DNA from: Emticicia fluvialis
GTDB lineage: Bacteria > Bacteroidota > Bacteroidia > Cytophagales > Spirosomataceae
Direction of reading: 5' to 3'
Assembly: GCF_024793945.1 (NCBI RefSeq)
Contig: NZ_JANUSD010000008.1
Coordinates: 186,001 to 250,000, forward strand
DNA: 64,000 nucleotides
Part shown: one piece after another, positions 25,362-33,856 of the stretch
How positions within the stretch are numbered: position 1 is the stretch's first letter
Layout of the letters: each line of letters begins with the position of its first letter
The notes under the pieces: model-generated
The model's database searches: none
Seen by the model: only the letters and a program-made list of their open reading frames with translations
What the model was told of the DNA's origin: nothing
Translations under genes and position numbers: made by a program

Positions 25362-26984
25362 ATGCGTTCTTTAGCCTTTTTACTTGCTGTTTCTTCTTTT
25401 TTTGCCGCCAAAGCACAAACACTTGAACAACTGGGAACAGCTATCAATTCTGAATATAACGAGCTAAGTCCGGTCATATCACCGGATGATAAAACACTGT
25501 ATTTTGTGCGGGTGAGCCACCCATCTAATACGTTCGGAACCAAAGGCAGCAACGATGTATGGTATTCTGAAAAACGAGACGATGGCAACTGGACGATGGC
25601 GCGCCGTATGCCCAATTCTATTAATAAAGACCAATACAACAGCTTGTTCAGTATTACACCCGACGGTAACAAGATTCTGATTTCAGGCGTGTATCATAAC
25701 GGGCGAAGAGATAATGCAGTGGGGATATCGATGTGCAAAAGAACCAAAACCGGCTGGTCGGAACCGGAAGAGGTGGTTATTCCAAAGCTGGCCAATGTAT
25801 GTAAAGGACAATATCTGGCAGCTTGTTTGTCAAACGACGGAAAAACACTGATACTGGCTTTTAGCGAAAAGAAGAATTCGCAGGAAGATAACCTCTACGT
25901 ATCTTTTCTTTCAAGAGACGGCAAGTGGTCTAAACCTGAAAGCATTGGGGGAGACATCAACACAAGCAGCACAGAAACATCGCCCTTTCTGGCTTCAGAC
26001 AATTATACGCTATACTTTGCCACCGATCGTAAAGATGGCTTTGGCGGAACCGACATCTGGGTGTCGAAACGATTGGACAGAAGCTGGAAGCGCTGGTCGA
26101 AGCCGGTAAATATGGGTAATAAAATAAACTCTGATGCCAACGAGTATTCATTTTCAGTAGGGGCATCGGGCGAATATGCCTATGTGAGTACCAAGAAAAA
26201 CTCTTTGGGCAAAGGCGACATAGTGAGGTTTAAACTGAGAGAAGAAAAGAAAGAAGCACCTGTAACGGCCTCGGCATTGCAAACGTCACGATCTGAAGAA
26301 CAAAAGAACCTGGACAATGGCGGAACACCGATTGACGCCAAAAGCCTGGCTCCTTCGCCAGTGGTGGTTATCAGTGGCAGGGTGGTTGATAACAGAACAG
26401 GCAAACCAGTGCCTGACGCTAAAATTGTTTATCAGGCATTACCTGATGGAGAAGACGGAGAGGCCTTTACTAATCCGGTTACCGGCGAATATAAAATTGT
26501 ATTGCCTTACGGCGCCAAATATAGCTACAGGGCCGAAGCCAAAGATTTTATCAGTATCGAGAAAGGAATTGACCTGACGCAAATCAGGGAATACAAGGAG
26601 TTAAAAAACGAGACACTTCGTATTGCTGCCATTGAAGTGGGTATTGATATTCCGCTCAATAATATCTTCTTTGAATACGCGAAGGCTAATTTACGCCCTG
26701 ATTCGTATCCTGAGCTGGACAGAATGGTAGAAACGCTTCAAAGGAACCCGAATCTGGTGATTGAGATTCAGGGGCATACCGATAACGTGGGGTCGAACGA
26801 GAGTAACCTCAAGTTATCGCAGGATAGGGCAGAGGCCGTAAGGAAATATCTGGTTTCAAAGAAAATAAATCCTGAAAGAGTAAGCAGCATTGGCTACGGT
26901 GAAACACGCCCGATTGCCCCCAATGATACCGATGAGGGGAAGGCTTTAAACCGCAGGGTGCAAATGGCTATTGTGCGTAAGTAA
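25362..26984 (+). CDS. OmpA-family protein with PD40 beta-propeller repeats
   Basis: From ATG 25362 the protein is 540 residues with a signal peptide (MRSLAFLLAVSSFFAAKAQ). Next comes a WD40-like PD40 propeller (about 30-290; repeats such as ELSPVISPDDKTLYFVRVS and TETSPFLASDNYTLYFATD). A carboxypeptidase-regulatory/CNA-B-like fold follows (about 335-410; SGRVVDNRTGKPVPDAKI). A C-terminal OmpA domain ends the protein (about 430-540; IQGHTDNVGSNESN and a YGETRP..LNRRV). The OmpA domain binds peptidoglycan and anchors the protein in the periplasm or outer membrane. The longer TTG-initiated frame from 25320 would lack a proper signal peptide. This architecture is frequent in gliding or type IX-secreting Bacteroidota, but function is not determined. 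Confidence 0.9.
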   Translation: MRSLAFLLAVSSFFAAKAQTLEQLGTAINSEYNELSPVISPDDKTLYFVRVSHPSNTFGTKGSNDVWYSEKRDDGNWTMARRMPNSINKDQYNSLFSITPDGNKILISGVYHNGRRDNAVGISMCKRTKTGWSEPEEVVIPKLANVCKGQYLAACLSNDGKTLILAFSEKKNSQEDNLYVSFLSRDGKWSKPESIGGDINTSSTETSPFLASDNYTLYFATDRKDGFGGTDIWVSKRLDRSWKRWSKPVNMGNKINSDANEYSFSVGASGEYAYVSTKKNSLGKGDIVRFKLREEKKEAPVTASALQTSRSEEQKNLDNGGTPIDAKSLAPSPVVVISGRVVDNRTGKPVPDAKIVYQALPDGEDGEAFTNPVTGEYKIVLPYGAKYSYRAEAKDFISIEKGIDLTQIREYKELKNETLRIAAIEVGIDIPLNNIFFEYAKANLRPDSYPELDRMVETLQRNPNLVIEIQGHTDNVGSNESNLKLSQDRAEAVRKYLVSKKINPERVSSIGYGETRPIAPNDTDEGKALNRRVQMAIVRK

Positions 26985-27132
26985 ATTTTTCTGAACTTTG
27001 ATTTAACAGATTTAATGATTACCCTGGCTTTTGAATGAATGAGTATGAATTTGATTAAATTTATAAAATCGAATAGTAATCAATTCTAAACCGGAATCAA
27101 AAAAATCAGACTAATCAGCGTTCAAGACCTAA

Positions 27133-27972
27133 CTACAATATCACGGTTCTGTTGCCATAAATAAAAACCCTATCGTTAAACACCAGTTTCAGTGCCTGGG
27201 TTAGTACCGATTTCTCTACTTCCTTGCCATCGCGTGCCATGTCCTGGTAAGTATAGCGATGGTTTACTTCTTTGATGTTCTGGGCAATGATGGGTCCCTC
27301 GTCCAGATTATTGTTCACAAAGTGGGCCGTAGCGCCAATAATTTTTACACCGCGTTCGTAGGCCTGGCGGTAAGGGTTAGCGCCTATAAAGGCAGGTAAA
27401 AACGAATGATGGATGTTAACAATCTTATTGGGGTAATGCGAAACAAATTCTGGCGATAAAATACGCATGTATTTGGCCAGCACCACAAATTCGGGTTTGT
27501 AGATTTCCAGCGTTCTTAAAAGCGCCTCTTCGTGTTCTTCACGGGTTTTATGCTCGTGGCTTACAAAATGAAACGGAATACCAAATTTGCTGGCCAGAGG
27601 TTGCAGAAGATTATAATTGCTTACCACTGCTATAATGTTGGCATCAAGCTCATCGAAATTATAACGTATCAGTAAGTCAGACAGGCAATGGTGTTCTTTG
27701 GTACAAAGCACAACTATGTCTTTTTTCTTCTTCGGAATTATCCTCAGGTTAATGGCATTCGAAAGAATGTTGTCTCTCAGGTCTTTCAGTACTTTTTCCG
27801 GGTTCAGTTCATCAGGCGCTTCAAATTCAGTGCGCATAAAAAACTGCCTGTCAGGGCTTACGTATTCGTCCTGGGCAAGAATATTGCACTCGTTTTTATA
27901 TAAGACACTGGTTACATGAAAAATAAGCCCTTTGGCATCGGGGCCGTCCATTAAGAGAATATGTTTTACCAT
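27133..27972 (-). CDS. purU: Formyltetrahydrofolate deformylase
   Basis: A 279-residue enzyme with an N-terminal ACT regulatory domain (HILLMDGPDAKGLIFHVTSV) and a C-terminal formyl transfer domain carrying NIHHSFLPAFIGANPY and a DEGPI motif. It hydrolyses 10-formyl-THF to THF and formate, balancing one-carbon pools and feeding formate to PurT where present. It heads a minus-strand run with ruvX and mazG upstream of it, but spacing of 48 bp to ruvX allows read-through. Confidence 0.95.
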   Translation of the reverse strand: MVKHILLMDGPDAKGLIFHVTSVLYKNECNILAQDEYVSPDRQFFMRTEFEAPDELNPEKVLKDLRDNILSNAINLRIIPKKKKDIVVLCTKEHHCLSDLLIRYNFDELDANIIAVVSNYNLLQPLASKFGIPFHFVSHEHKTREEHEEALLRTLEIYKPEFVVLAKYMRILSPEFVSHYPNKIVNIHHSFLPAFIGANPYRQAYERGVKIIGATAHFVNNNLDEGPIIAQNIKEVNHRYTYQDMARDGKEVEKSVLTQALKLVFNDRVFIYGNRTVIL

Positions 27973-28020
27973 TACTTTACTTTTGCTGTAAACTGATCAT
28001 TAATAACCGGGCAGGTTTAT

Positions 28021-28428
28021 TTACATACCCATAAAACTCTGCAATATAATCACGGCACTTATTTTATCCACATTGCCTTTTACTTGTCTGTCCTTTTTTT
28101 TCATACCACCGGCAATCATGGTTTGTACGGCCATTTTAGACGTGAAACGCTCATCAACCAGATGCACGGGCATAGCCGGAAACTGAATTTTTAACTCTTC
28201 AATCAATTTATTTACATAAAAGGTGCCGTGGGTATCGTTACCGTCCAGATTTTTGGGCATACCTACCACAAATGCTTCCACTTCTTCTGCAGCGGTGTAT
28301 TTTTTCAGATAATTAATCAGTGTGCCGCTGGGTACTGTTTCCAGCGCCGAGGCAATAATCTTCAGCGGGTCCGTAACGGCCAGGCCTGTGCGTTTGGCAC
28401 CGTAATCGATGGCGAGTATTCTTGGCAA
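28021..28428 (-). CDS. ruvX: RuvX/YqgF family putative Holliday junction resolvase / pre-16S rRNA nuclease
   Basis: A 135-residue RNase H-fold nuclease with the first catalytic Asp in AIDYGAKRTGLAVTD and the later VDERFTSKMA motif. The family is involved in 16S rRNA 5'-end maturation and possibly recombination. The start is TTG at 28428: the previous in-frame codons run to a TAA within 15 nt, no ATG exists, and the conserved ILAIDYG strand begins only three codons later. It is 21 bp downstream of mazG. Confidence 0.92.
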   Translation of the reverse strand: MPRILAIDYGAKRTGLAVTDPLKIIASALETVPSGTLINYLKKYTAAEEVEAFVVGMPKNLDGNDTHGTFYVNKLIEELKIQFPAMPVHLVDERFTSKMAVQTMIAGGMKKKDRQVKGNVDKISAVIILQSFMGM

Positions 28429-28449
28429 TGGATTCTGATTTTAAATTAA

Positions 28450-29265
28450 CTACAATTTTTTGGCTTCTTCCCAGAACACGTCCATTTCGGCCAGTGTCAT
28501 GTCTTTCAGTTGTTTGCTGGCGTCTTTGGCTTTTTGTTCAAGGTACTGAAAACGCTTGATGAACTTCTTATTGGTACGTTCCAACGCCGTTTCCGGATTC
28601 AGGTTGATGAACCGCGCATAATTTACGAGCGAAAACAACAAATCGCCAAACTCGCCCTCGGCCTTTTCGGCATCAATTACCTCCTGCTTTTCGGCATTAA
28701 ACAACTCCTTAAATTCCTGCATTTCTTCTTCAACCTTAGCCCACACCTGACTTTTTTCTTCCCAGTCAAAGCCCACACCTCTTGCTTTTTCCTGTATCCG
28801 CATGGCTTTCACCAATGCCGGCAATGATTGCGGAACTCCGGACAGTACAGATTTATTGCCTTCTTTTAGCTTTAGTTGCTCCCAGTTCTGTTTTACCTGC
28901 TCTTCGTTTTCAACTTTCACATCGCCATAAATATGCGGGTGGCGGGCTATGAGTTTATCGCAGATGCCATTCAGTACATCAGCTATGTCAAAATCTCCGG
29001 TTTCAGAGCCAATTCTGGCGTAAAACACCAGGTGAAGCATGATGTCGCCCAGCTCTTTTTTTACCTCCGTAAGATCCTTCTCCAGAATGGCGTCTGACAG
29101 CTCATAAGTTTCTTCAATCGTCAAATGACGCAGGGTGTCCATCGTCTGTTTTTTATCCCAGGGGCATTGCTCGCGCAGTTCATCCATGATGGTCAGCAGG
29201 CGGTCAAAGGCCATGAGTTTTTCCATACGCTCCTGAGGAAATACTAAAGGAAGTTTATTACTCAT
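28450..29265 (-). CDS. mazG: Nucleoside triphosphate pyrophosphohydrolase
   Basis: A 271-residue two-domain MazG that hydrolyses NTPs to NMP and pyrophosphate, a house-cleaning and stress function. The signature LREQCPWDKKQTMDTLR is followed by the metal-binding EETYELSDAI and KKELGDIMLHLVFYA in domain 1 and by EEEMQEFKEL and EGEFGDLLFSLVNYAR in domain 2. It probably shares a transcript with ruvX. No MazEF toxin pair is near, so the chromosomal housekeeping role is likely. Confidence 0.95.
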   Translation of the reverse strand: MSNKLPLVFPQERMEKLMAFDRLLTIMDELREQCPWDKKQTMDTLRHLTIEETYELSDAILEKDLTEVKKELGDIMLHLVFYARIGSETGDFDIADVLNGICDKLIARHPHIYGDVKVENEEQVKQNWEQLKLKEGNKSVLSGVPQSLPALVKAMRIQEKARGVGFDWEEKSQVWAKVEEEMQEFKELFNAEKQEVIDAEKAEGEFGDLLFSLVNYARFINLNPETALERTNKKFIKRFQYLEQKAKDASKQLKDMTLAEMDVFWEEAKKL

Positions 29266-29367
29266 ATCTCAATTGTTCGAAATTTCTGTAAAGGTCGGTA
29301 ATAAAAAACAAAAATGCCACCTGAATTAAACAGAGGGCATAATCAAACGTTGTAATTTGGCTTTCAA

Positions 29368-30027
29368 TCAAGACTTCCATTTAATGGCGCAGCCGATAGG
29401 TTTGGTTGTTGTGGTTACAACGGGTTTGCCCAGCAGCAGATTGTTTACGGCATCGCTTACGTAGTGTCTGGTTACCAGGGCGGGTTCTTGCGAGTTGTCG
29501 TCAATGGCACCGATGTACTGAACAACCAGGTGGCCGTTTTCTTTTTTCAATACAAAAGCCTGCGGGGTGCGGGTGGCACCAAAGAGCCTGGTTACGGCCT
29601 GTGTGTTATCGTTCAGGTATGGATACGTATAACCTCTTTCTCTTGCTCTTGCCTGCATATTGGCAAATGAGTCTTCTTCATAGGCTTCAGGGTCGTTAGG
29701 GTTAATGGCTATAACGGGGAAGCCCTGTGCCGCATACTTTCTGTCGATGCTGTTGATACGGTCTTCGTAAGACTTAGAGAATGGGCAATGATTAGAAACA
29801 AAAATGATGACAAAGCCTTTGGCCGACTCAAAATCTTTCAGCGAAACCATTTTACCGTCAATGTTTTTCAGTCTGAAATCAGCCACCTTGTCACCAATAC
29901 CATAACCGGAGGCTGCTTTATGTGGTTGGCTGACCGATTCATGCGCACCGGCCACCGTCTGTATGTTGCTTAATAACAGGTACAGCCCGGTAAGCAGAGT
30001 CAGCATCAATCCCGGTATCGTTTTCAT
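29368..30027 (-). CDS. Periplasmic redoxin (AhpC/TSA peroxiredoxin-like family)
   Basis: A 219-residue thioredoxin-fold protein with an N-terminal signal or anchor segment (residues 1-28, IPGLMLTLLTGLYLLLS). The active-site loop is FVSNHCPFSKSYEDRI, with a single Cys81 and no CxxC, which fits the PRX_like1 subfamily. A second Cys (Cys213) lies near the C-terminus. The family is widespread in Bacteroidota, often secreted, and may act as a thiol peroxidase or cope with oxidants. The exact substrate is unknown. A TATATTTG box lies 50 bp upstream. Confidence 0.86.
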   Translation of the reverse strand: MKTIPGLMLTLLTGLYLLLSNIQTVAGAHESVSQPHKAASGYGIGDKVADFRLKNIDGKMVSLKDFESAKGFVIIFVSNHCPFSKSYEDRINSIDRKYAAQGFPVIAINPNDPEAYEEDSFANMQARARERGYTYPYLNDNTQAVTRLFGATRTPQAFVLKKENGHLVVQYIGAIDDNSQEPALVTRHYVSDAVNNLLLGKPVVTTTTKPIGCAIKWKS

Positions 30028-30069
30028 ACAATCTGATTCAATAAGTTAGCGTAATTTTTATTGGGCAAA

Positions 30070-30077
30070 CAAATATA
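30070..30077 (-). promoter_or_regulatory. Putative -7 box for the redoxin gene
   Basis: Minus strand TATATTTG, matching TAnnTTTG, 43 nt before the redoxin start. No TTG partner is visible. Confidence 0.4.
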
Positions 30078-30165
30078 GAAAGATTTGGCCGATAAAACAC
30101 TTTGTTTATAAAATCGGAATTTTAACGATTATTAGATGCTAAGATTCATGTACCGCATCGGGGTA

Positions 30166-30693
30166 TTAAACATTGCTAAAACCTGCTTTAATGGCTTTAT
30201 GATGATGCCCTATGTGGTAGTGCATAAAGTAATAAATTTCACGAATAGTGAGCAGCTTTAAGACCGGATGTTTTATGCAAAGCTCGTCGAGTTCGGTTTC
30301 AGTGAAGGTATCCAGGAAATGTACCAGTGCCTCATGATGTTTAACAAAGCTGCTCATTAAAACGGCTTTTGAAGGGTTTTCTGGTAGCTCAGGTATAAAT
30401 GCGCCACGGGCTTTGAGACCTGTACCAAGAATGGCCAGATAGCTGGCCACTACTTCATCATAACTCATTTGTGGGCGGTCAATTTTACCAAACTGCTCAA
30501 CCAACACAGATTGCGGCAGGGCTAAGCCCACATTCAGGGTTTTGGCAGACTGTGTAAGATGCAGTATGTTTTCAGCAATAGACCATTTATCGCCAATGGG
30601 TGCAAAGAATTCTTTTTCGTCAACTGATGCTAATTCCTGTGCAATGGTATTGAAACTAGTGGTAATTGCTTCTTTTAAAGTAGGTTTTGTCAT
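30166..30693 (-). CDS. DinB-family protein
   Basis: A 175-residue four-helix bundle with three potential metal-binding His residues in the family positions: ENILHLTQS, FVKHHEALVHF and FMHYHIGHHHKAI. DinB/YfiT-fold enzymes include thiol-dependent transferases and damage-inducible proteins. The substrate here is unknown. It lies downstream of the TetR gene on the same strand, 104 bp away, with a GC-rich imperfect hairpin (30728-30750) between them. Confidence 0.85.
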   Translation of the reverse strand: MTKPTLKEAITTSFNTIAQELASVDEKEFFAPIGDKWSIAENILHLTQSAKTLNVGLALPQSVLVEQFGKIDRPQMSYDEVVASYLAILGTGLKARGAFIPELPENPSKAVLMSSFVKHHEALVHFLDTFTETELDELCIKHPVLKLLTIREIYYFMHYHIGHHHKAIKAGFSNV

Positions 30694-30797
30694 GATTAGT
30701 AGATTTGAAATTGCAGGATGAAATCATGGGGGCCCAAAGCAGGCGCCCCCTGACCTGTTACCTGTTAACGCACTATTAAAATCTTTGTCTTTAAACA

Positions 30798-31355
30798 TTA
30801 CTTCAGTTTTTCCATTGTCCGCAGAAAAGCATCATGCAAGAACTCCTTGCTGCCATATAGTTTAGCGAACATTGCGGCTCCTTCAAACTCCATAATGGTT
30901 TGCTGTGCCATTCTGAATGCGGTATCAGGGTCTTTTCCGCTCATAAAAATATTTTGCAGGGCGTTGGTCCAGTCATTCATGATAAGCTTTAATATATCAT
31001 GAAACCCGGGTATAACGCCAACTGTCTCCAGTGTGGTGTTTCCTATCAGGCAGCCTCCTTCTTTTTCCAGCAGCAGCCTGCCCATTTTTTTTAGCAGTTT
31101 TTCCATGCGTTCTTCGGGGCTTACGGCAGCATCATACGCAATCGGGAATACTTTTTCCTTCAGGTAAACATGAATCCATACCAGTAAATCTTTCATCAGC
31201 ATTTCTTTGCCGGAAAAATAATGATACAAGCTACCTTTAAGCAAGCCACAATTATTGGCAATGTCTTGCATGGATGTATTGTGATACCCTTTTAAACGGA
31301 AAACATCTGACGACTTAAGCAGTATTTCTTCTTTGGTAACTTTCTGAACAGGCAT
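30798..31355 (-). CDS. TetR/AcrR family transcriptional regulator
   Basis: A 185-residue repressor with an N-terminal helix-turn-helix (residues 10-53, with NTSMQDIANNCGLLKGSLYHYF) and a helical effector domain. A palindrome TACCAA-ACGG-TTGGTA overlaps its own -33 element, so autorepression is likely. The neighbours are DinB downstream and a divergent metallophosphoesterase gene, whose promoter the same operator could also control. Ligand is unknown. Confidence 0.9.
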   Translation of the reverse strand: MPVQKVTKEEILLKSSDVFRLKGYHNTSMQDIANNCGLLKGSLYHYFSGKEMLMKDLLVWIHVYLKEKVFPIAYDAAVSPEERMEKLLKKMGRLLLEKEGGCLIGNTTLETVGVIPGFHDILKLIMNDWTNALQNIFMSGKDPDTAFRMAQQTIMEFEGAAMFAKLYGSKEFLHDAFLRTMEKLK

Positions 31356-31384
31356 ATTTTAAAAGCGCTTAATAGGCAGCCAAA

Positions 31385-31414
31385 CAAATGTAAATATATT
31401 TTTTTATTTACCAA
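31385..31414 (-). promoter_or_regulatory. Bacteroidota-type promoter of the TetR gene
   Basis: The minus strand has TTG (31414-31412), a 19-nt spacer and TACATTTG (31392-31385), giving a leader of about 25-30 nt before the ATG at 31355. Confidence 0.75.
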
Positions 31415-31424
31415 ACGGTTGGTA
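31409..31424. promoter_or_regulatory. Putative TetR operator
   Basis: TACCAA-ACGG-TTGGTA is an inverted repeat with 6-bp arms, nested in a wider TTTACC/GGTAAA repeat. It overlaps the -33 TTG of the TetR promoter and lies between the divergent TetR and metallophosphoesterase genes, the classical place for an autoregulatory site. Binding is inferred. Confidence 0.6.
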
Positions 31425-31579
31425 GGTAAAATTTGATTTTTTTTTGCTACTGTCTTCCATTATTATGGTAAATAAGCCTTTCATCATATAAATGCATTAA
31501 AAATCAGCCTGTTGAAACCAACTTTTCTGTAAAACCGTTTCTTGTTCGTTGGTTTTACAAACACTTTCAAGATATATTT

Positions 31580-32857
31580 ATGAATAAAATTGCAGGACAA
31601 GTCATCATGGCTGTCGTTTTTGTGTTGATTGACCTCTACGTATGGCAGGCTGTCAGGTTATTGATGCGGTCAACAAGTGAAATGACCCAGAAGGTAATCG
31701 GAATCGGATATTGGGGTCTAACCATCTTTTCAATTGTAGGGTTGTTTGTGGTTTTTAACTATACGCCGGCTACTGCACCCGTAAGGGCAAGTTTCCGCAC
31801 TTTTCTGATGGCCGGTATCTTCATTTTTTATATTTCTAAGATATTCTCGGTGCTGGTATTGTTTATTGATGATATCATCCGCTTTTTTAAGTGGATTGTC
31901 TCGTTTTTTCAAAGTTCATCTCCACAACCGGCCACTGTTACGCAGAACCTGGAACCTGTGGCAACGGGTATCAGCCGTTCAGATTTTCTGGCCAAGTCGG
32001 CCTTGGCTCTGGGTGGTTTGCACATGGGAGGTATGACCTGGGGGATTCTTTCAGGTGCGCATGACTATCATGTAAGAAAAGTAACTCTTAACCTTAAAAA
32101 CCTGCCAAAGCAGTTTGACGGTATGCGGATAGCGCAGTTGTCTGACATTCACTCTGGCAGTTTCTTTAATAAAACGGCAGTAAAAGGCGGGGTGGAGATG
32201 CTGATTAAAGAAAAGCCGGATATGTTTTTTTTCACCGGCGACCTGGTGAATAATATTGCGCCGGAGGTAAAAGATTATATTGAGATTTTTTCAAAAATAA
32301 AGGCACCACTCGGAACATTCTCTACTCTGGGTAACCATGATTACGGTGATTATACACAATGGGTTTCGGCAGAGAAAAAACGCCAGAACCTGAATGACCT
32401 GATTGGGGCCCATAAAACTATGGGCTGGGATATTTTGCTTGACGAACACAGAGAAGTGAAGGTTGATGGTGAAAAACTGGCTGTTCTGGGTATTCAGAAC
32501 TGGGGCGCGGGTGGTTTCTCTAAGTATGGTAATCTTGAAAAGGCGCACGCCGGTACGCAGGAGTATCCGGTGAAATTATTGTTATCGCATGACCCAAGCC
32601 ATTGGAGAGGCCAGGTGCTACCTCAATATAAAGATATAGACGTGGCCTTTGCCGGACACACACATGGTATGCAATATGGGGTAGAATTGGGTAGTTTCAA
32701 GTGGTCGCCGGTGCAGTTGCGCTACAAAGAGTGGGCAGGTTTGTATGAGGAGAACGACCAGAAGCTGTATGTGAACCGTGGTTTTGGTTACATCGGTTAT
32801 CCGGGGCGTGTGGGTATTTATCCGGAAATTACTATTTTCGAATTGAAATCAGCATAA
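31580..32857 (+). CDS. Membrane-anchored metallophosphoesterase (YaeI-like)
   Basis: A 425-residue protein with about four N-terminal membrane helices (residues 1-120) and a calcineurin-like phosphoesterase domain. Metal and catalytic motifs appear in the expected order: LSDIHSGSF, TGDLVNN, GNHDYGD, LLSHDPSHW and AGHTHGMQYG. A short SRSDFLAKSALALGG segment before the domain resembles a twin-arginine-like element but lacks the RR pair. Homologues such as YaeI act on lipid A-related UDP-diacylglucosamine or phosphodiesters. The substrate here is unknown. It is divergent from TetR. Confidence 0.9.
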   Translation: MNKIAGQVIMAVVFVLIDLYVWQAVRLLMRSTSEMTQKVIGIGYWGLTIFSIVGLFVVFNYTPATAPVRASFRTFLMAGIFIFYISKIFSVLVLFIDDIIRFFKWIVSFFQSSSPQPATVTQNLEPVATGISRSDFLAKSALALGGLHMGGMTWGILSGAHDYHVRKVTLNLKNLPKQFDGMRIAQLSDIHSGSFFNKTAVKGGVEMLIKEKPDMFFFTGDLVNNIAPEVKDYIEIFSKIKAPLGTFSTLGNHDYGDYTQWVSAEKKRQNLNDLIGAHKTMGWDILLDEHREVKVDGEKLAVLGIQNWGAGGFSKYGNLEKAHAGTQEYPVKLLLSHDPSHWRGQVLPQYKDIDVAFAGHTHGMQYGVELGSFKWSPVQLRYKEWAGLYEENDQKLYVNRGFGYIGYPGRVGIYPEITIFELKSA

Positions 32858-32862
32858 ATTAA

Positions 32863-32894
32863 AAGGGCGGATATCCAATCAGATATTCGCCCTT
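32863..32894. terminator. Bidirectional terminator
   Basis: AAGGGCGGATATC and GATATTCGCCCTT pair with one mismatch over 13 bp around a 6-nt loop, followed by a CGTTTT run. It separates the convergent phosphoesterase and glycosyltransferase genes. Confidence 0.7.
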
Positions 32895-32913
32895 CGTTTT
32901 AATACCGGATGGG

Positions 32914-33654
32914 TTATACCAGTAAGTCCCACTTATAGAGGCCGACTCTGGTTAACAAATATCGAAGAGATACCCACAAAACACCCAGGCCATATTTAGA
33001 GCTTCTTACAAAATTGATAGAAGAGGCTTCTTCAAAATATTTGGTAGGGCAGGTAACCTCAGCTATTTCAAAATCTTTCCAGAATATCTGCGCAATCATT
33101 TCATTGTCGAAAATAAAATCATCGTCGCATTTTCTGAAAGGTACAGTTTCAAGCACTTGCCTTGAGAACGCCCGGTAGCCGGTATGGTATTCAGATAGTT
33201 TCTGGTTAATCAGCAGATTCTGTGTAAAGGTAAGAAATCTATTAGCAATGTATTTATAGAGGGGCATGCCGCCTTTCAATGCGCCCTTGCCCAGTATTCT
33301 TGAGCCGAAAACAACCGGATAGAGTTCTTCTCCGATGATACTTACCATGGCTCTTATTAACTTGGGGGTATATTGGTAGTCGGGGTGAACCATCACCACA
33401 ATGTCAGCCCCTATTTCAAGGGCTTTGGTGTAGCAGGTTTTCTGGTTTCCGCCGTAGCCTTTGTTTATGTCATGGCGTATTACGTGGTTGATGCCTAGTT
33501 TTCTTGCAACCTCAGACGTATCATCGGGGCTGTAGTCGTCTACTAAAATTACTTCATCGACAATATCGAAGGGAATTTCCCGGTACGTACGTTCAAGTGT
33601 TTGAGAGGCCCGGTAAGCGGGCATAACCACCACTACTTTTTTATTATTATACAT
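32914..33654 (-). CDS. Family 2 glycosyltransferase (dolichol-phosphate mannosyltransferase-like)
   Basis: A 246-residue GT-A fold enzyme from ATG 33654 (MYNNKKVVVVMPAYRAS). The longer frame starts with TTG at 33702. The nucleotide-sugar site shows VILVDDYSPDDT, followed by the DPM1-like VVMVHPDYQYTPKLI with its conserved Asp, and YHTGYRAFS. The C-terminus is a hydrophobic helix pair (YGLGVLWVSLRYLL). It probably transfers a sugar to a lipid carrier for cell-envelope glycans. Neighbours give no pathway. Confidence 0.88.
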   Translation of the reverse strand: MYNNKKVVVVMPAYRASQTLERTYREIPFDIVDEVILVDDYSPDDTSEVARKLGINHVIRHDINKGYGGNQKTCYTKALEIGADIVVMVHPDYQYTPKLIRAMVSIIGEELYPVVFGSRILGKGALKGGMPLYKYIANRFLTFTQNLLINQKLSEYHTGYRAFSRQVLETVPFRKCDDDFIFDNEMIAQIFWKDFEIAEVTCPTKYFEEASSINFVRSSKYGLGVLWVSLRYLLTRVGLYKWDLLV

Positions 33655-33856
33655 ATTAATTATTCGAGTTTTCGGTGCAAATTTGCATCCGATTTCCGGC
33701 AAATAGCCGTATTATTACATTTTGGTGCAAAATAGGGCATGATTCTTTTGATTTCCAAGAATAAATTAGTGAAGCACCTATTAAATACAGGCAATAAGAA
33801 TGCCAGAAACTATTGAATAACACACGGAAGTAGATTTCGTTTTACACATTTATACT

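Noticed and set aside
28450..29265. mazG as part of a MazEF toxin-antitoxin locus
   Set aside because: No mazE or mazF gene is adjacent; neighbours are ruvX, purU and a redoxin.
33675..33686. 12-bp palindrome TGCAAATTTGCA upstream of the glycosyltransferase gene
   Set aside because: It could be an operator, but it is a simple AT-rich palindrome and nothing else supports a regulator site.
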